Part shown: positions 1 to 8,077 of the stretch, in pieces | Layout of the letters: the number at the start of each line of letters is the position of its first letter | How positions within the stretch are numbered: the first letter of the stretch is position 1 | From: Terriglobales bacterium | GTDB lineage: Bacteria; Acidobacteriota; Terriglobia; Terriglobales; Acidobacteriaceae | NCBI GenBank assembly: GCA_035764005.1 | Contig: DASTZZ010000075.1 | Coordinates: 1-61,592, forward strand | Length of the DNA stretch: 61,592 bases | Reading direction: 5' to 3' | Position numbers and translations under genes: made by a program | The notes under the pieces: generated by a model | What the model saw: the letters and a program-made list of their open reading frames with translations, nothing else | Databases searched by the model: none | What the model was told of the DNA's origin: nothing

Positions 1-446
1 TCGCGATCGAATGCAGGAAACCAGCGCGCGTTTACGATGTCATTCTCCGCATACGGAGTTCGCACCGGGGAAGTGAAGCGCAAGAACTTCGCCGGCTTCA
101 GCTTGCCGGTTCGCGCCATCTTTTCCAGCTTTTCGAGCTGCTTTTGCTGGCGCATGTTGGTGGGAAAAAGCTTCGGCAGACGCTCTTCCAGGCGAAAATC
201 GGTCGGAGTCGGATAACTGAAAAATCGATCACTATCCGCGACAATCTTCCGATTCAGCTCAGAGAAGTAGCGTTCCGCAGCGGCATTGTCGAACTCCGAA
301 AGGTTCTGCGGAAAGTTGCCGTTTACCTGCGGCCACGAGCGGGTCCACTCCACCCCCCACTCCAACGGACGCACAATGCGATTGGTATCGCGCGTGGTGA
401 GATGTGTCTCCCACGCATACATAGCCCTCTGCCAAAGTCCGCGCAT
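1..446 (-). CDS. alpha/beta-hydrolase-like protein, N-terminal part only (runs off left edge)
   Basis: An open leftward frame runs from an ATG at 446 (second in-frame ATG at 422) to the window edge without a stop, giving about 148 residues. The visible part has a Trp/Arg-rich start (MYAWETHLTTRDTNR at about residues 9-23) and a segment reading RFTSPVRTPYAEND near residues 125-138, followed by VNARWFP. From memory this resembles the N-terminal region of acidobacterial alpha/beta-hydrolase-fold proteins of unknown substrate. The catalytic part would lie outside the window, so no nucleophile can be checked. Neither candidate start has a convincing Shine-Dalgarno; AGAGG lies 3 nt before the ATG at 422. 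That it is coding is fairly sure; the family is uncertain. Confidence 0.5.
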   Translation of the reverse strand, partial: MRGLWQRAMYAWETHLTTRDTNRIVRPLEWGVEWTRSWPQVNGNFPQNLSEFDNAAAERYFSELNRKIVADSDRFFSYPTPTDFRLEERLPKLFPTNMRQQKQLEKLEKMARTGKLKPAKFLRFTSPVRTPYAENDIVNARWFPAFDR

Positions 447-485
447 TCCTAGTTCAAATTTAGCAAAAGAGGCTTTCCCCTGGAT

Positions 486-626
486 TGTCATTCCGAACGT
501 AGGCTCGCGCGTGCTGTTCGCGCGAGCAGGAGTGAGGAATCCCTACGGACTGCTAGGAATTTCCAACTCACATTTAGGCACACTGTAGGGATTCCTCACG
601 CCAACAGCAGGCGTTCGGAATGACAA
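486..626. repeat. nested inverted repeat, family A copy 1 (TCATTCCGA element)
   Basis: The outer arms GTCATTCCGAACG and CGTTCGGAATGAC are perfect complements. The inner arms GAGGAATCCCTAC and GTAGGGATTCCTC are also complementary. A further hairpin lies between the left outer and inner arms (CTCGCGCG and CGCGCGAG). Related copies lie at 8982-9126, 23710-23855 and 27739-27854. The element sits in the 627-bp gene-free gap between the hydrolase-like gene and the CDF gene. No transposase is present, so it is best seen as a MITE- or REPIN-like non-coding element. Confidence 0.85.
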
Positions 627-765
627 GGAGTGCGGGCGAAGGTGTCAATCCGGCAACGGCCGGCTTAAAGCAAAACAGGGCAGGCCAGCCCATTCTCCCC
701 CGAGACATCGGGCCTGACTTGCCCCTGGTTTCTCCCGCTAAGGAGAGCTTGCCGGGATACGGAAC

Positions 766-805
766 ACAGGTGACAGGGACACTTCCTGGCCCCTATCCCC
801 TGTGA
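766..805. repeat. short heptamer repeat pair (ACAGGKR and complement)
   Basis: Two direct heptamers, ACAGGTG and ACAGGGA (766-779), are followed by inverted-sense heptamers CCTATCC and CCTGTGA (792-805). This is a degenerate outlier of the stronger arrays at 912-946 and 1030-1064. Apart from these repeats and family A copy 1, I see nothing gene-like in 447-1073. Confidence 0.55.
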
Positions 806-911
806 GCAGTACCCCTCGACATAACCTTGCTTCAACTCCGCTGTCGCGACAATTACAAACTTCGGCAGGTACTTGCGTTGACATTAACCGGGAAGGAACG
901 GGGGAAAGGGG

Positions 912-1064
912 AGAGGGAACAGGTTACAGGGGACAGGTTACAGGGGGCGGGCCAACTTCGAATTTGCGTGTAGTAACCGGAAATGCTGAAGAGCAGTTCT
1001 CATGCCCGGTGCCGAAGCGTCGCCACCCTCCTGTAACCTGTTCCCTGTCCCCTGTTCCCTTTAG
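912..1064. repeat. inverted pair of 7-nt-period tandem arrays upstream of the CDF gene
   Basis: The left array (912-946) contains ACAGGTT, ACAGGGG, ACAGGTT, ACAGGGG in perfect 7-nt register. The right array (1030-1064) reads CCTGTAA, CCTGTTC, CCTGTCC, CCTGTTC, CCTTTAG, the complement of the same words. Transcribed together they could form a long stem with a loop of about 80 nt. The right array ends only 9 nt before the CDF start codon and occupies the position where a Shine-Dalgarno would be expected. The left side is also very G-rich, with runs of 3 to 5 G between 891 and 950. Confidence 0.8.
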
Positions 1065-1073
1065 ACTGTACCC

Positions 1074-2000
1074 ATGCACGCGCATGTACACGGGACGGCG
1101 AGCACCTCCAAGCTCCTGCGCATTGCGCTGCTGCTGACGCTGGCTTACATCGTTGTAACCGTCGTTGCCGGTCTGAAGGCACATAGTCTGGCGCTGCTCT
1201 CCGAGGCCGGGCACAACGTTTCTGATTTTCTCGCTCTGCTCCTCTCCTGGGTTGCCGTTTACCTCGCGACGCGTCCTCCGAGTTCGACCAAGACTTACGG
1301 ATATCACCGTGCCGGGGTTCTGGCTGCATTCGTGAACGCGGTCACGCTGGTGATCGTCGCGATCTACATCTTCATCGAGGCGGCCCATCGGTTGATGAAT
1401 CCCGTTGCGGTCCAGGCGCCGGTGATGATGATCGTTGCCGCCGCCGGCGTCGTCATGAATGGAGCCATTGCCATCATGCTGCGCGGCAGCAGTCACGACG
1501 TAAACGTTCGCAGCGCGTTCATCCACATGCTCGGCGACACGCTCTCGACGGCTTCGGTGATCATTGGTGGCTGGGCCATTCTGTGGACTGGACGAAACTG
1601 GATCGATCCAGCGCTCTCCTTTGCGATTGCGGCGCTGATCCTGTGGTCATCGTTCGGAATCATCCGCGAGACGTTGAACATCCTGCTTGAAGGCACTCCG
1701 AAGGGAGTGAGCATGGAGCGTCTGGCTCAGGCGATGAAAGAAGTCGATGGAGTGCGCGACGTGCACGATCTCCATGTCTGGAGCATTGGCTCGGAGATGC
1801 ACGCGCTCTCTTGCCACATTGCGATTGCCGACATTCCCCCATCGGAAAGCGAGATCATTCTGCATGAAGTAAAAGAGCGTCTGGCCGAAGGCTTCCACAT
1901 CCACCACACGACCATCCAGTTCGAGCACGAAAAGTGCGACATCGCCCACGGCTGTGTAATGCCGGTCTCGATCGAAGAAGCTCATCATCACGAACACTGA
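1074..2000 (+). CDS. CDF-family metal (probably Zn2+) efflux protein
   Basis: This 308-residue inner-membrane cation diffusion facilitator exchanges cytoplasmic divalent metal for protons. The N-terminus is His-rich (HAHVH) and is followed by about six membrane segments. The transport-site motifs are visible: HNVSD in the second helix (H47, D51) and HMLGD in the fifth (H151, D155). An HD-HD set is the arrangement associated with zinc-selective CDFs, as opposed to DD-HD. The cytoplasmic C-terminal dimerisation domain (about 205-290) includes DLHVWSIG and HHTTIQFE, and the protein ends in a His cluster. It stands alone with no adjacent metal regulator. No Shine-Dalgarno is visible because a heptamer array lies immediately upstream. 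Zinc preference is inferred from the motif only. Confidence 0.93.
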   Translation: MHAHVHGTASTSKLLRIALLLTLAYIVVTVVAGLKAHSLALLSEAGHNVSDFLALLLSWVAVYLATRPPSSTKTYGYHRAGVLAAFVNAVTLVIVAIYIFIEAAHRLMNPVAVQAPVMMIVAAAGVVMNGAIAIMLRGSSHDVNVRSAFIHMLGDTLSTASVIIGGWAILWTGRNWIDPALSFAIAALILWSSFGIIRETLNILLEGTPKGVSMERLAQAMKEVDGVRDVHDLHVWSIGSEMHALSCHIAIADIPPSESEIILHEVKERLAEGFHIHHTTIQFEHEKCDIAHGCVMPVSIEEAHHHEH

Positions 2001-2045
2001 GGGGATCGGGTGATCGGCCATCGGGTGAAGTGAAAGACGAAACCT

Positions 2046-2257
2046 GACGCGGATTTCGCGGATGGGACGCGGATCAACTCCGAATTCGAGACAGAAGTCA
2101 GATCAGGGCCAGCCTGTCTCTGCCGTGCAAATCCGCCTGCAAGTCTTTCGAGTGTTCACTTCATAGGAGTTGTTCAGTTTCAATCAAGAACCGGGAAACG
2201 AACCCGAATCATCCCGAGCTTTCGCGTGATCCGCGTCCCATCCGCGAAATCCGCGTC
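2046..2257. repeat. perfect 31-bp inverted repeat, 150-bp spacer (family D)
   Basis: The arms at 2046-2076 and 2227-2257 are exact complements built from the words GCGGATTTCGCGGATG and GGGACGCGGATCA. The arms carry internal direct echoes of CGCGGAT. The element fills most of the 336-bp gap between the CDF gene and the SemiSWEET gene. A short direct repetition of ATCGGGTG/ATCGGCC lies at 2005-2027, just after the CDF stop. I see no gene in the spacer. A double terminator or an immobile MITE-like insertion are both possible. Confidence 0.85.
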
Positions 2258-2336
2258 GTGTTTTGCATTTGCATTTGCATTTGTCCGCTGGTTCAAGCGA
2301 TGATCCGATGCCTTTCCCCTCTGCTACTCTGATTTC

Positions 2337-2618
2337 GTGAGCGTGCACAATCCTGCCTATTTCACCGTAATCGGACTCGCGGCGGGAACTTTCACCACGC
2401 TCTCATTCGTTCCGCAACTTGTGAAAACCGTGCGCACTCGGCGCACGAAAGATATGTCGGGATTGTGGCTCACATGCTTCATCTGTGGACTGATTCTGTG
2501 GCTGACCTACGGCCTGCTGCTTCCGTCCATGCCGATCATCCTGGCCAATGCCGCAACTCTGCTGCTTACGCTCCCGATTTTGTTCATCAAGATCGCCCAA
2601 CGGAATCGCCCCGAATAA
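2337..2618 (+). CDS. SemiSWEET-family sugar transporter (PQ-loop, single triple-helix bundle)
   Basis: The 93-residue protein has three hydrophobic segments (about 8-30, 40-62, 66-86). The PQ-loop motif FVPQLVKT lies in helix 1 (about residues 25-32), followed by RTKDMSGLWL, the usual SemiSWEET loop. SemiSWEETs dimerise to form a pore and carry out passive sugar movement across the inner membrane. The family length is about 85-95 residues, so this is full length. The start is a GTG at 2337; a second in-frame GTG follows two codons later and no clear Shine-Dalgarno decides between them. Substrate cannot be read from the sequence. Confidence 0.85.
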   Translation: MSVHNPAYFTVIGLAAGTFTTLSFVPQLVKTVRTRRTKDMSGLWLTCFICGLILWLTYGLLLPSMPIILANAATLLLTLPILFIKIAQRNRPE

Positions 2619-2702
2619 GACGTCACGCGCGCGCTGATCAGCATATCGTCGGCCATCCTTCCCCTTACCTAAGCGCAACAAAAGTAAGACAGAGGAGAGC
2701 TC

Positions 2703-2939
2703 ATGAAAATTTTCCGAAACATGGCATTAGTTGCCAGCCTGGCGATGTGTGTACCGCTGGTTGCACAAACCGCAGGACAGGACATGAAGAATGCCGGTCA
2801 CGATACAGCCAACGCAACCAAGAAAACCGCTCACAAAGTAAAGCGTGGAACCAAAAAGGGCGTCCACAAAACCGCTCACGCCACCAAGAAAGGCGCGAAT
2901 AAGGTAGAAGGGAAGACCGACACCACTAATCCCAAATAA
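2703..2939 (+). CDS. small secreted Lys/Ala/His-rich protein
   Basis: This 78-residue protein has a signal peptide (MKIFRNM then a hydrophobic run, cleavage likely after VAQT around residue 23). The mature part is highly basic and repetitive: KKTAHKVKRGTKKGVHK then TAHATKKGANK, resembling the tails of histone H1. AGGAGAG lies 6 nt upstream of the ATG. Short secreted proteins of this composition are common in acidobacterial genomes but their role is unknown to me. Binding to an acidic polymer such as extracellular DNA or polysaccharide is possible on charge alone. It lies between the SemiSWEET gene and the convergent OPT gene, with no evidence of an operon. Confidence 0.7.
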   Translation: MKIFRNMALVASLAMCVPLVAQTAGQDMKNAGHDTANATKKTAHKVKRGTKKGVHKTAHATKKGANKVEGKTDTTNPK

Positions 2940-2995
2940 GATATGAGGGCGCCACGCCTCACCGCTTGACTCGCAGCCTAGTCGTGGACCGCGGA

Positions 2996-5233
2996 CTAGT
3001 CCGTCTTGTGCTCGATCTGTTCCGCACTCTCAAGCGGTTTGCGGGCGAAGTAGTAGAGCGAGGCGGCTAACAAGGCAAATGTAATCACGGCGAGAATGTT
3101 GCTGTTCGCCGTTGCCGGAAATTTCGCTCCCCAACCAAGAGAATTTTCTGGCAGCTTTTTCAGCTTCTCCAGCAACTTGATGATGATCCCGATGAGGCCC
3201 ATGATGCCGCCCGCGGCAATGAGGCCGCTGGCAAATAAAGAGCCAGGGCTGACTTCGCTTTCTGCGGGAGTTTCTCCGGCGCGCTTAGCTGACGACTCCA
3301 CCAGCCAGCGAATGATTCCTCCAGCAAAGATCGCGAGCGTCGTTCCGATTGACAGATAAGCTCCGACAGCGAAAGCCAGAGAACGGATTCCCAGCAGTTC
3401 AACCACTACCACCAGAAACACGCCTAACATCACGAGTCCCCAGGGAAGCTTACGCGTGAGGATTCCATTGATCACAGTCGACATCAACTGCGCCTGCGGA
3501 GCAGCGGCCTGTTCGCTGCCGATTCCTTGAATCCATTGGACCTCAATCTGTCCTGTTTTGGGATCATAAAGGTACTTGCCATTCGCAACTTCGGGCGAGT
3601 TGATCGCGTTCAGCAGGTAGTAATCGGAGCCGGATTTTGTTATTTCCTGGCCCTGGGGATCCTTGTAGCTGAAGTGATCGCGATCAAACGTCTTTTTTCC
3701 GTTGTTTTCTTCGAGCGTCACGCCAGCAGGCAGATGATTGATATCGAGCTGCTTCGTGAGTGGACGAAATTGTTCCAGACCTTTGTTCATCCACGTGACC
3801 GTGTAGCCGACCATGAACGTAGAAACCGTTACACCAATCAGCAGTGCCGCCTGTTGCGCTCTGGGAGTCGAGCCGACAAGATAGCCAGTCTTCAAGTCCT
3901 GCGAAGTGTCGCCTGCATTCGAAGATGCGATGCAAACTACACCGCCGACAGCTAGTACCAGTGCGCCAAACGCTGGAGCCGTCCAGCCCAGCACCAGAAA
4001 GATGGCTGATGTAGCCATGAGGGTCGCGATCGTCATTCCCGAAACGGGATTCGCAGAGCTGCCGATAAGGCCTGTGATGCGCGAGGACACGGTGACAAAT
4101 AGAAATCCGAAGACAACGACGAAAATTGCAGCCGCCACATTGGCCAGAATAGAAGTCTGCGCACCGGGAATTGGCTTGAAAGTCAGGAATGCCCACATGG
4201 CGATGATCAGCAGTACCGATCCCCCAACTGTGACCCAGATAGGCAAATCCCTTTCGGTGCGCAATCCAGACTCCTCACCTTTTCCTCCGCCTAACTGCTT
4301 CAGGCTTGCACTCAATGCCGAAACGATCGTTGGAATCGTCTTCAGTAAAGTAATCAAGCCTGCGGCTGCAACAGCGCCAGCTCCCATAGGTTTGATATAG
4401 GCACTCCAGAGATCCGAAGGCGACATCTGGGCGATGGGGACGGTACCTGGATAAATCGCGCTGGGCAATCCTGCACCGAAGAAATGAATGGCCGGCATTA
4501 GCACGAGCCAGGAGAAAACTCCGCCGGCGAAGATCACGCCCGCAACGCGTGGACCGATAATGTAGCCGACGCCAAGATATTCAGAAGTAGTGGAAGCTCG
4601 TATGGACGCTCCGGGGTACGACTTCAGGTCCCACGTCGGCGTACCCGGCCAGGCGGCAAAAAGATTTTCATTTTGGAACAGGGTATAGAGCGCTCCAAGT
4701 CCGAGACCCCAGAAGACGCGGCTCGCGAAACTGCCGCCACGATCTCCGGCAACGAGCACATCGGCGCAGGCTGTCCCCTCGGGATACGTAAGTACGCCGT
4801 GCTCTTTCACGATCAGTTGCCGCCGGAGCGGAATCATGAAGAACACGCCCAGCAAGCCACCAACCAGGCTGAGTAAGAAAATGCGCGCGACTTCGAGCTT
4901 GAAGCCGAGAAAGATCAGAGCGGGCAAGGTGAAGATCACGCCGGAGGCGACGGACTGTCCCGCGTTACCAGTCGTCTGAACGATGTTGTTTTCGAGAATC
5001 GTGGACTTGCCGAAGGCGCGGAGGATGCTGATTGAGAGAACCGCAATCGGGATCGACGCAGAAACTGTCAATCCAGCGCGCAAGCCGACGTAAACCGTGA
5101 CAGCTCCGAACAGAATTCCGAAGAACGAGCCCAGAATCAGCGCGCGCGGAGTGAACTCTTTCAGCTTGGTCGCCGGCGGCACGTATGGCTCAAACTGTGT
5201 AGCTGGAATTTTGGGTTCAGTGCTGGTGGCCAA
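2996..5233 (-). CDS. OPT-family oligopeptide (or metal-chelate) transporter
   Basis: This is a 745-residue polytopic inner-membrane protein of the oligopeptide transporter family, which imports short peptides or related chelates by proton symport. Family signatures include the N-terminal segment ending YVGLRAGLTVSASIPIAV (about 48-65) and ENNIVQTTGNAGQSVASG (about 81-98). About 16 hydrophobic segments follow, with a hydrophilic insert around residues 490-570 that carries TKSGSDYYLLNAINSPE. Length fits bacterial OPT members. The gene is divergent from the ABC exporter pair, with a repeat-filled gap between them. The substrate class cannot be resolved from sequence alone. Confidence 0.92.
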   Translation of the reverse strand: MATSTEPKIPATQFEPYVPPATKLKEFTPRALILGSFFGILFGAVTVYVGLRAGLTVSASIPIAVLSISILRAFGKSTILENNIVQTTGNAGQSVASGVIFTLPALIFLGFKLEVARIFLLSLVGGLLGVFFMIPLRRQLIVKEHGVLTYPEGTACADVLVAGDRGGSFASRVFWGLGLGALYTLFQNENLFAAWPGTPTWDLKSYPGASIRASTTSEYLGVGYIIGPRVAGVIFAGGVFSWLVLMPAIHFFGAGLPSAIYPGTVPIAQMSPSDLWSAYIKPMGAGAVAAAGLITLLKTIPTIVSALSASLKQLGGGKGEESGLRTERDLPIWVTVGGSVLLIIAMWAFLTFKPIPGAQTSILANVAAAIFVVVFGFLFVTVSSRITGLIGSSANPVSGMTIATLMATSAIFLVLGWTAPAFGALVLAVGGVVCIASSNAGDTSQDLKTGYLVGSTPRAQQAALLIGVTVSTFMVGYTVTWMNKGLEQFRPLTKQLDINHLPAGVTLEENNGKKTFDRDHFSYKDPQGQEITKSGSDYYLLNAINSPEVANGKYLYDPKTGQIEVQWIQGIGSEQAAAPQAQLMSTVINGILTRKLPWGLVMLGVFLVVVVELLGIRSLAFAVGAYLSIGTTLAIFAGGIIRWLVESSAKRAGETPAESEVSPGSLFASGLIAAGGIMGLIGIIIKLLEKLKKLPENSLGWGAKFPATANSNILAVITFALLAASLYYFARKPLESAEQIEHKTD

Positions 5234-5303
5234 AGCTCTCCTCCGACCAACGGGCGAGCCCGCTGGCCCGTAGATTCTAAGGGCAAACGTCCAAAAGAAA
5301 CAG

Positions 5304-5452
5304 CAGAACCGGCGGCGGTAGCCGGTGGGCGGAGATGGGCGTCCAAGCCCATCTCCGGTTTACGATCGCGCACATAACTGAAGCACTCTGAATCCTCACC
5401 TGCGCAGCCGCGAAAGTCGCGGCTGCCCCATCGGCTACCGCCGGCGATTCTG
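5304..5452. repeat. imperfect inverted repeat with two internal hairpins (family G)
   Basis: The arms at 5304-5330 and 5425-5452 share the word CGGCGGTAGCCGRTGGG. Two perfect hairpins lie inside: GGAGATGGGC/GCCCATCTCC (5331-5356, 6-nt loop) and CAGCCGCG/CGCGGCTG (5405-5425, 5-nt loop). A related half-element is at 49290-49345. The element lies between the divergent OPT and ABC genes, so it must overlap or flank at least one promoter region. No promoter hexamers are obvious. Confidence 0.75.
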
Positions 5453-5488
5453 TGGAACTGCACGCGCAACGCCGGTGTCTATGGCCCT

Positions 5489-6253
5489 ATGCTCGAGGTT
5501 CGAAAGCTGACCAAGCGCTACTCGGCGATCCCTGCAGTGCAGGACGTGAGCTTCAGCATTCGTCCTGGTCAGATTTTGGGATATCTCGGGCCGAATGGCT
5601 CGGGCAAGAGCACGACAGTAAAGATGCTCACTGGCCTGATTGAACCTTCTGACGGGGAGATTTTCTTTCGCGGTGAAAACGTTCTGAAGAACCGGCTCTG
5701 GTTTAGTCGCCACTTTGGATATGTACCGGAAGAACCATATCTCTACGCCCACCTCACAGGACGCGAGTATCTGCAACTCGCCGGACGGCTCAGAGGAATG
5801 GAAAAGGCGCTGCTCGGACGAAAGATCGAAGCAATGCTCGAATTGTTCGGCCTCGCAGAATTTCGCGACACGCAGATGTCGTCGTACTCGAAAGGTATGC
5901 GGCAGAAGGTACTGCTGTCAGCAGCGCTGCTGCACGATCCTCAAGTACTGATTCTCGACGAGCCTTTTTCCGGATTGGATGTGACGGCCGCGCTAGTCTT
6001 CCGCTCGCTGCTACAGGCGCTGGCCAACGAAGGCAAGATGATTCTCTACAGCTCGCACGTGCTCGAAGTTGTAGAGAAAGTCTGCTCCGAGGTTGTGATT
6101 CTCCATCGCGGACGCGTGCTGGCCTACGATTCCGTTGCACGGCTGCGAGATCTCCGCGCTTCCACGTCCCTTGAAGATGTTTTTTCGCAGCTGGTCATGC
6201 AAGAGGACGTGAGCGCCGTTGCGTCGCAAATGATTGCCATAATGCGAGCGTAA
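5489..6253 (+). CDS. ABC transporter ATP-binding protein
   Basis: This 254-residue nucleotide-binding subunit shows Walker A GPNGSGKST (about 34-42), signature YSKGMRQK (about 132-139) and Walker B VLILDEP (about 152-158), with the switch His in SSHVLE. The layout (CcmA/NatA-like, with a C-terminal ASTSLEDVF motif) is that of ABC-2-type exporters rather than importers. The next gene, a large membrane protein, starts 2 nt after the stop and is its obvious partner. Together they probably form a two-gene exporter of unknown substrate. No good Shine-Dalgarno is seen; the ATG chosen gives the standard MLEVRKLTKRY start. Confidence 0.92.
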   Translation: MLEVRKLTKRYSAIPAVQDVSFSIRPGQILGYLGPNGSGKSTTVKMLTGLIEPSDGEIFFRGENVLKNRLWFSRHFGYVPEEPYLYAHLTGREYLQLAGRLRGMEKALLGRKIEAMLELFGLAEFRDTQMSSYSKGMRQKVLLSAALLHDPQVLILDEPFSGLDVTAALVFRSLLQALANEGKMILYSSHVLEVVEKVCSEVVILHRGRVLAYDSVARLRDLRASTSLEDVFSQLVMQEDVSAVASQMIAIMRA

Positions 6254-6255
6254 CT

Positions 6256-7992
6256 ATGCCGCTTCGACGCCGAGCCAGAGAATGGCTTGAAGCTACCCAC
6301 GGACCGCTATTCGAATTGCACCGCCACTACGCGCGTCAGCTCTTCGAAAGTGAACTGATCACCTCACCTGACGACCTCCGCCGCGTCGTGATCACTTGTC
6401 TGGCAGCGATTGCTTCACTCGGATTCATCGTTCCCAAGCTGTACTACAAGAAATACGAATTTCTGTCCCTCGGACCGAACGCCGATCTCTATCGCAGGGC
6501 GATCTATGCCGATCAGCTTTTCTTCATTGTGATGACCATTTTGGGAATTGCGGCTTTGGTGACATTTCAGTGGGATTCGCTGTTTCCGAGCCGACAGGAC
6601 TACCTGATTTTGCGTGCGCTCCCGCTCAAGCTGTCGCACATCTATTTTGCCAAGTTGACGACGTTGTGCGCGTTGGTCGTACTTGTGATTGCTCTGCTCA
6701 ATATTCCCTGCGCGGTTTCTTTCGCCTCGGTGATCTCCGGAGCTCACGATCTCGCTCCTTCATGGCTGGAGGCCTTTGCTGAATTCGCGGCGGCGTTCTG
6801 TGCAGGGGTCTTCGTTCTTTTCTTGTTAGCGCTGCTGCAAACCGTGCTGATGAATGTTCTGCCGCTGCGCTGGTACGCGCGCGCCTCGGCATCAGTGCAA
6901 TCGCTTCTGCTGGTCGCGGTGCTGTGCGCGATTCCCTGGGCGGTCGATCTGCCCAATGCTGTGCACTGGGTAGATTGGCGGCCGACTTGGAGCGGGTATG
7001 CGCCACCACTGTGGTATTTGGCGCTATACGAAAAGCTGATCGGCAAAGCCCGTCACGGCGATTCTGTTCTGGCGCTTCGAGGAATCGAGGCGATGATTGC
7101 CGCCATTGCTGCGACAATTCTGGTCAGTCTTTTATTTCATCGCCGCTACGCGAAGCGAATCTTCGAATCGGAAGTGAAGCTGCGCGGATCAAGACTTCAT
7201 TTGGCGGAGCGAATTGCCGAGTTCATCGCGCGCGATCCGCGGGAATCCGCGATTCTGTTGTTCGCGCTGCGCTCACTGGAGCGGCTTAAGCAACATCGGA
7301 TGATCCGTCTGGTGTACGCCGGAGTCGGCTGCGCCCTGTTGATCGAGAGCGGGATCGGACTCATTCTGACCGGCGCGATCAATCGCGGCCCGATTCAACA
7401 TGGCGCCGCACTGGACGCAGCCTTCGCTCTCCCCTTATTGCTGTTCTTTTTCCTGTTTACAGGATTGCGCTATGCCTTCCGCATTCCCGTAGACCTGCGC
7501 GCGAATTGGCTCTTCCGCCTCACGGCGCAAGATGCGAACGTGGAACGCGAGCGTGCATTGCGGCTCATCTATTTTGGATTCGCGCTGTTGCCGGCCGTGA
7601 TCACGACGCTTCCTTTCCTTCTCCTCGTCTTGATTCGATGGAAGGCAGTGTACGGCGTTTGTTTCGCTGCGCTCATCGCGCTGATCATCATCGAGCGCGA
7701 GCTCAGCAATACCGACACGATTCCACTCACGTGCTCGTACCTGCCGGGGAAGCGCAATATTCTCCACACCGGCATCATTTATTGGCTTACGGTGTTCGGG
7801 TTGACGACGATCCTCACAGCGTTCGAGGCGATTGGAGCAGCAAATCCCGTTCGCGCCGCGCTGGCCATCGGTGTCCTAGCCATGATTCTGTTCCGAGCAC
7901 AAAAGCGCGAATCGTCCTCTGAGATCCCCGAGCTTCGCTTCGAAGATATGCCGGAGCCTGCAGTCGCGACGCTCGGCCTCGCGCGAGAATAA
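6256..7992 (+). CDS. ABC exporter membrane subunit (large, multi-TM)
   Basis: The 578-residue protein has many hydrophobic segments spread over its whole length and a soluble N-terminal stretch of about 45 residues. It starts 2 nt after the ATPase stop, so the pair is co-transcribed and probably translationally coupled. I recognise no specific permease family. Its size and TM-rich pattern suggest a fused ABC-2-like permease with around 12 to 14 helices that could act as the whole membrane domain. The DPRESAILLFALRSL segment near residue 320 precedes the second helical block. The transported compound is unknown. Confidence 0.8.
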   Translation: MPLRRRAREWLEATHGPLFELHRHYARQLFESELITSPDDLRRVVITCLAAIASLGFIVPKLYYKKYEFLSLGPNADLYRRAIYADQLFFIVMTILGIAALVTFQWDSLFPSRQDYLILRALPLKLSHIYFAKLTTLCALVVLVIALLNIPCAVSFASVISGAHDLAPSWLEAFAEFAAAFCAGVFVLFLLALLQTVLMNVLPLRWYARASASVQSLLLVAVLCAIPWAVDLPNAVHWVDWRPTWSGYAPPLWYLALYEKLIGKARHGDSVLALRGIEAMIAAIAATILVSLLFHRRYAKRIFESEVKLRGSRLHLAERIAEFIARDPRESAILLFALRSLERLKQHRMIRLVYAGVGCALLIESGIGLILTGAINRGPIQHGAALDAAFALPLLLFFFLFTGLRYAFRIPVDLRANWLFRLTAQDANVERERALRLIYFGFALLPAVITTLPFLLLVLIRWKAVYGVCFAALIALIIIERELSNTDTIPLTCSYLPGKRNILHTGIIYWLTVFGLTTILTAFEAIGAANPVRAALAIGVLAMILFRAQKRESSSEIPELRFEDMPEPAVATLGLARE

Positions 7993-8077
7993 CGAACCAG
8001 CCACAACCGCTCCGTCTATTCGCCAAACAGTAATAGGCAAATTGCAATCAGCCTGCGTATGCTGGATGTGCTCTGAT

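Noticed and set aside
620-805. Short plus-strand frame as a gene
   Set aside because: Starts inside the right arm of the family A repeat, has no ribosome-binding site and ends in repeat DNA.
924-1526. 200-residue minus-strand frame across the CDF start
   Set aside because: Covers a heptamer repeat and the CDF coding region; low-complexity sequence typical of a shadow.
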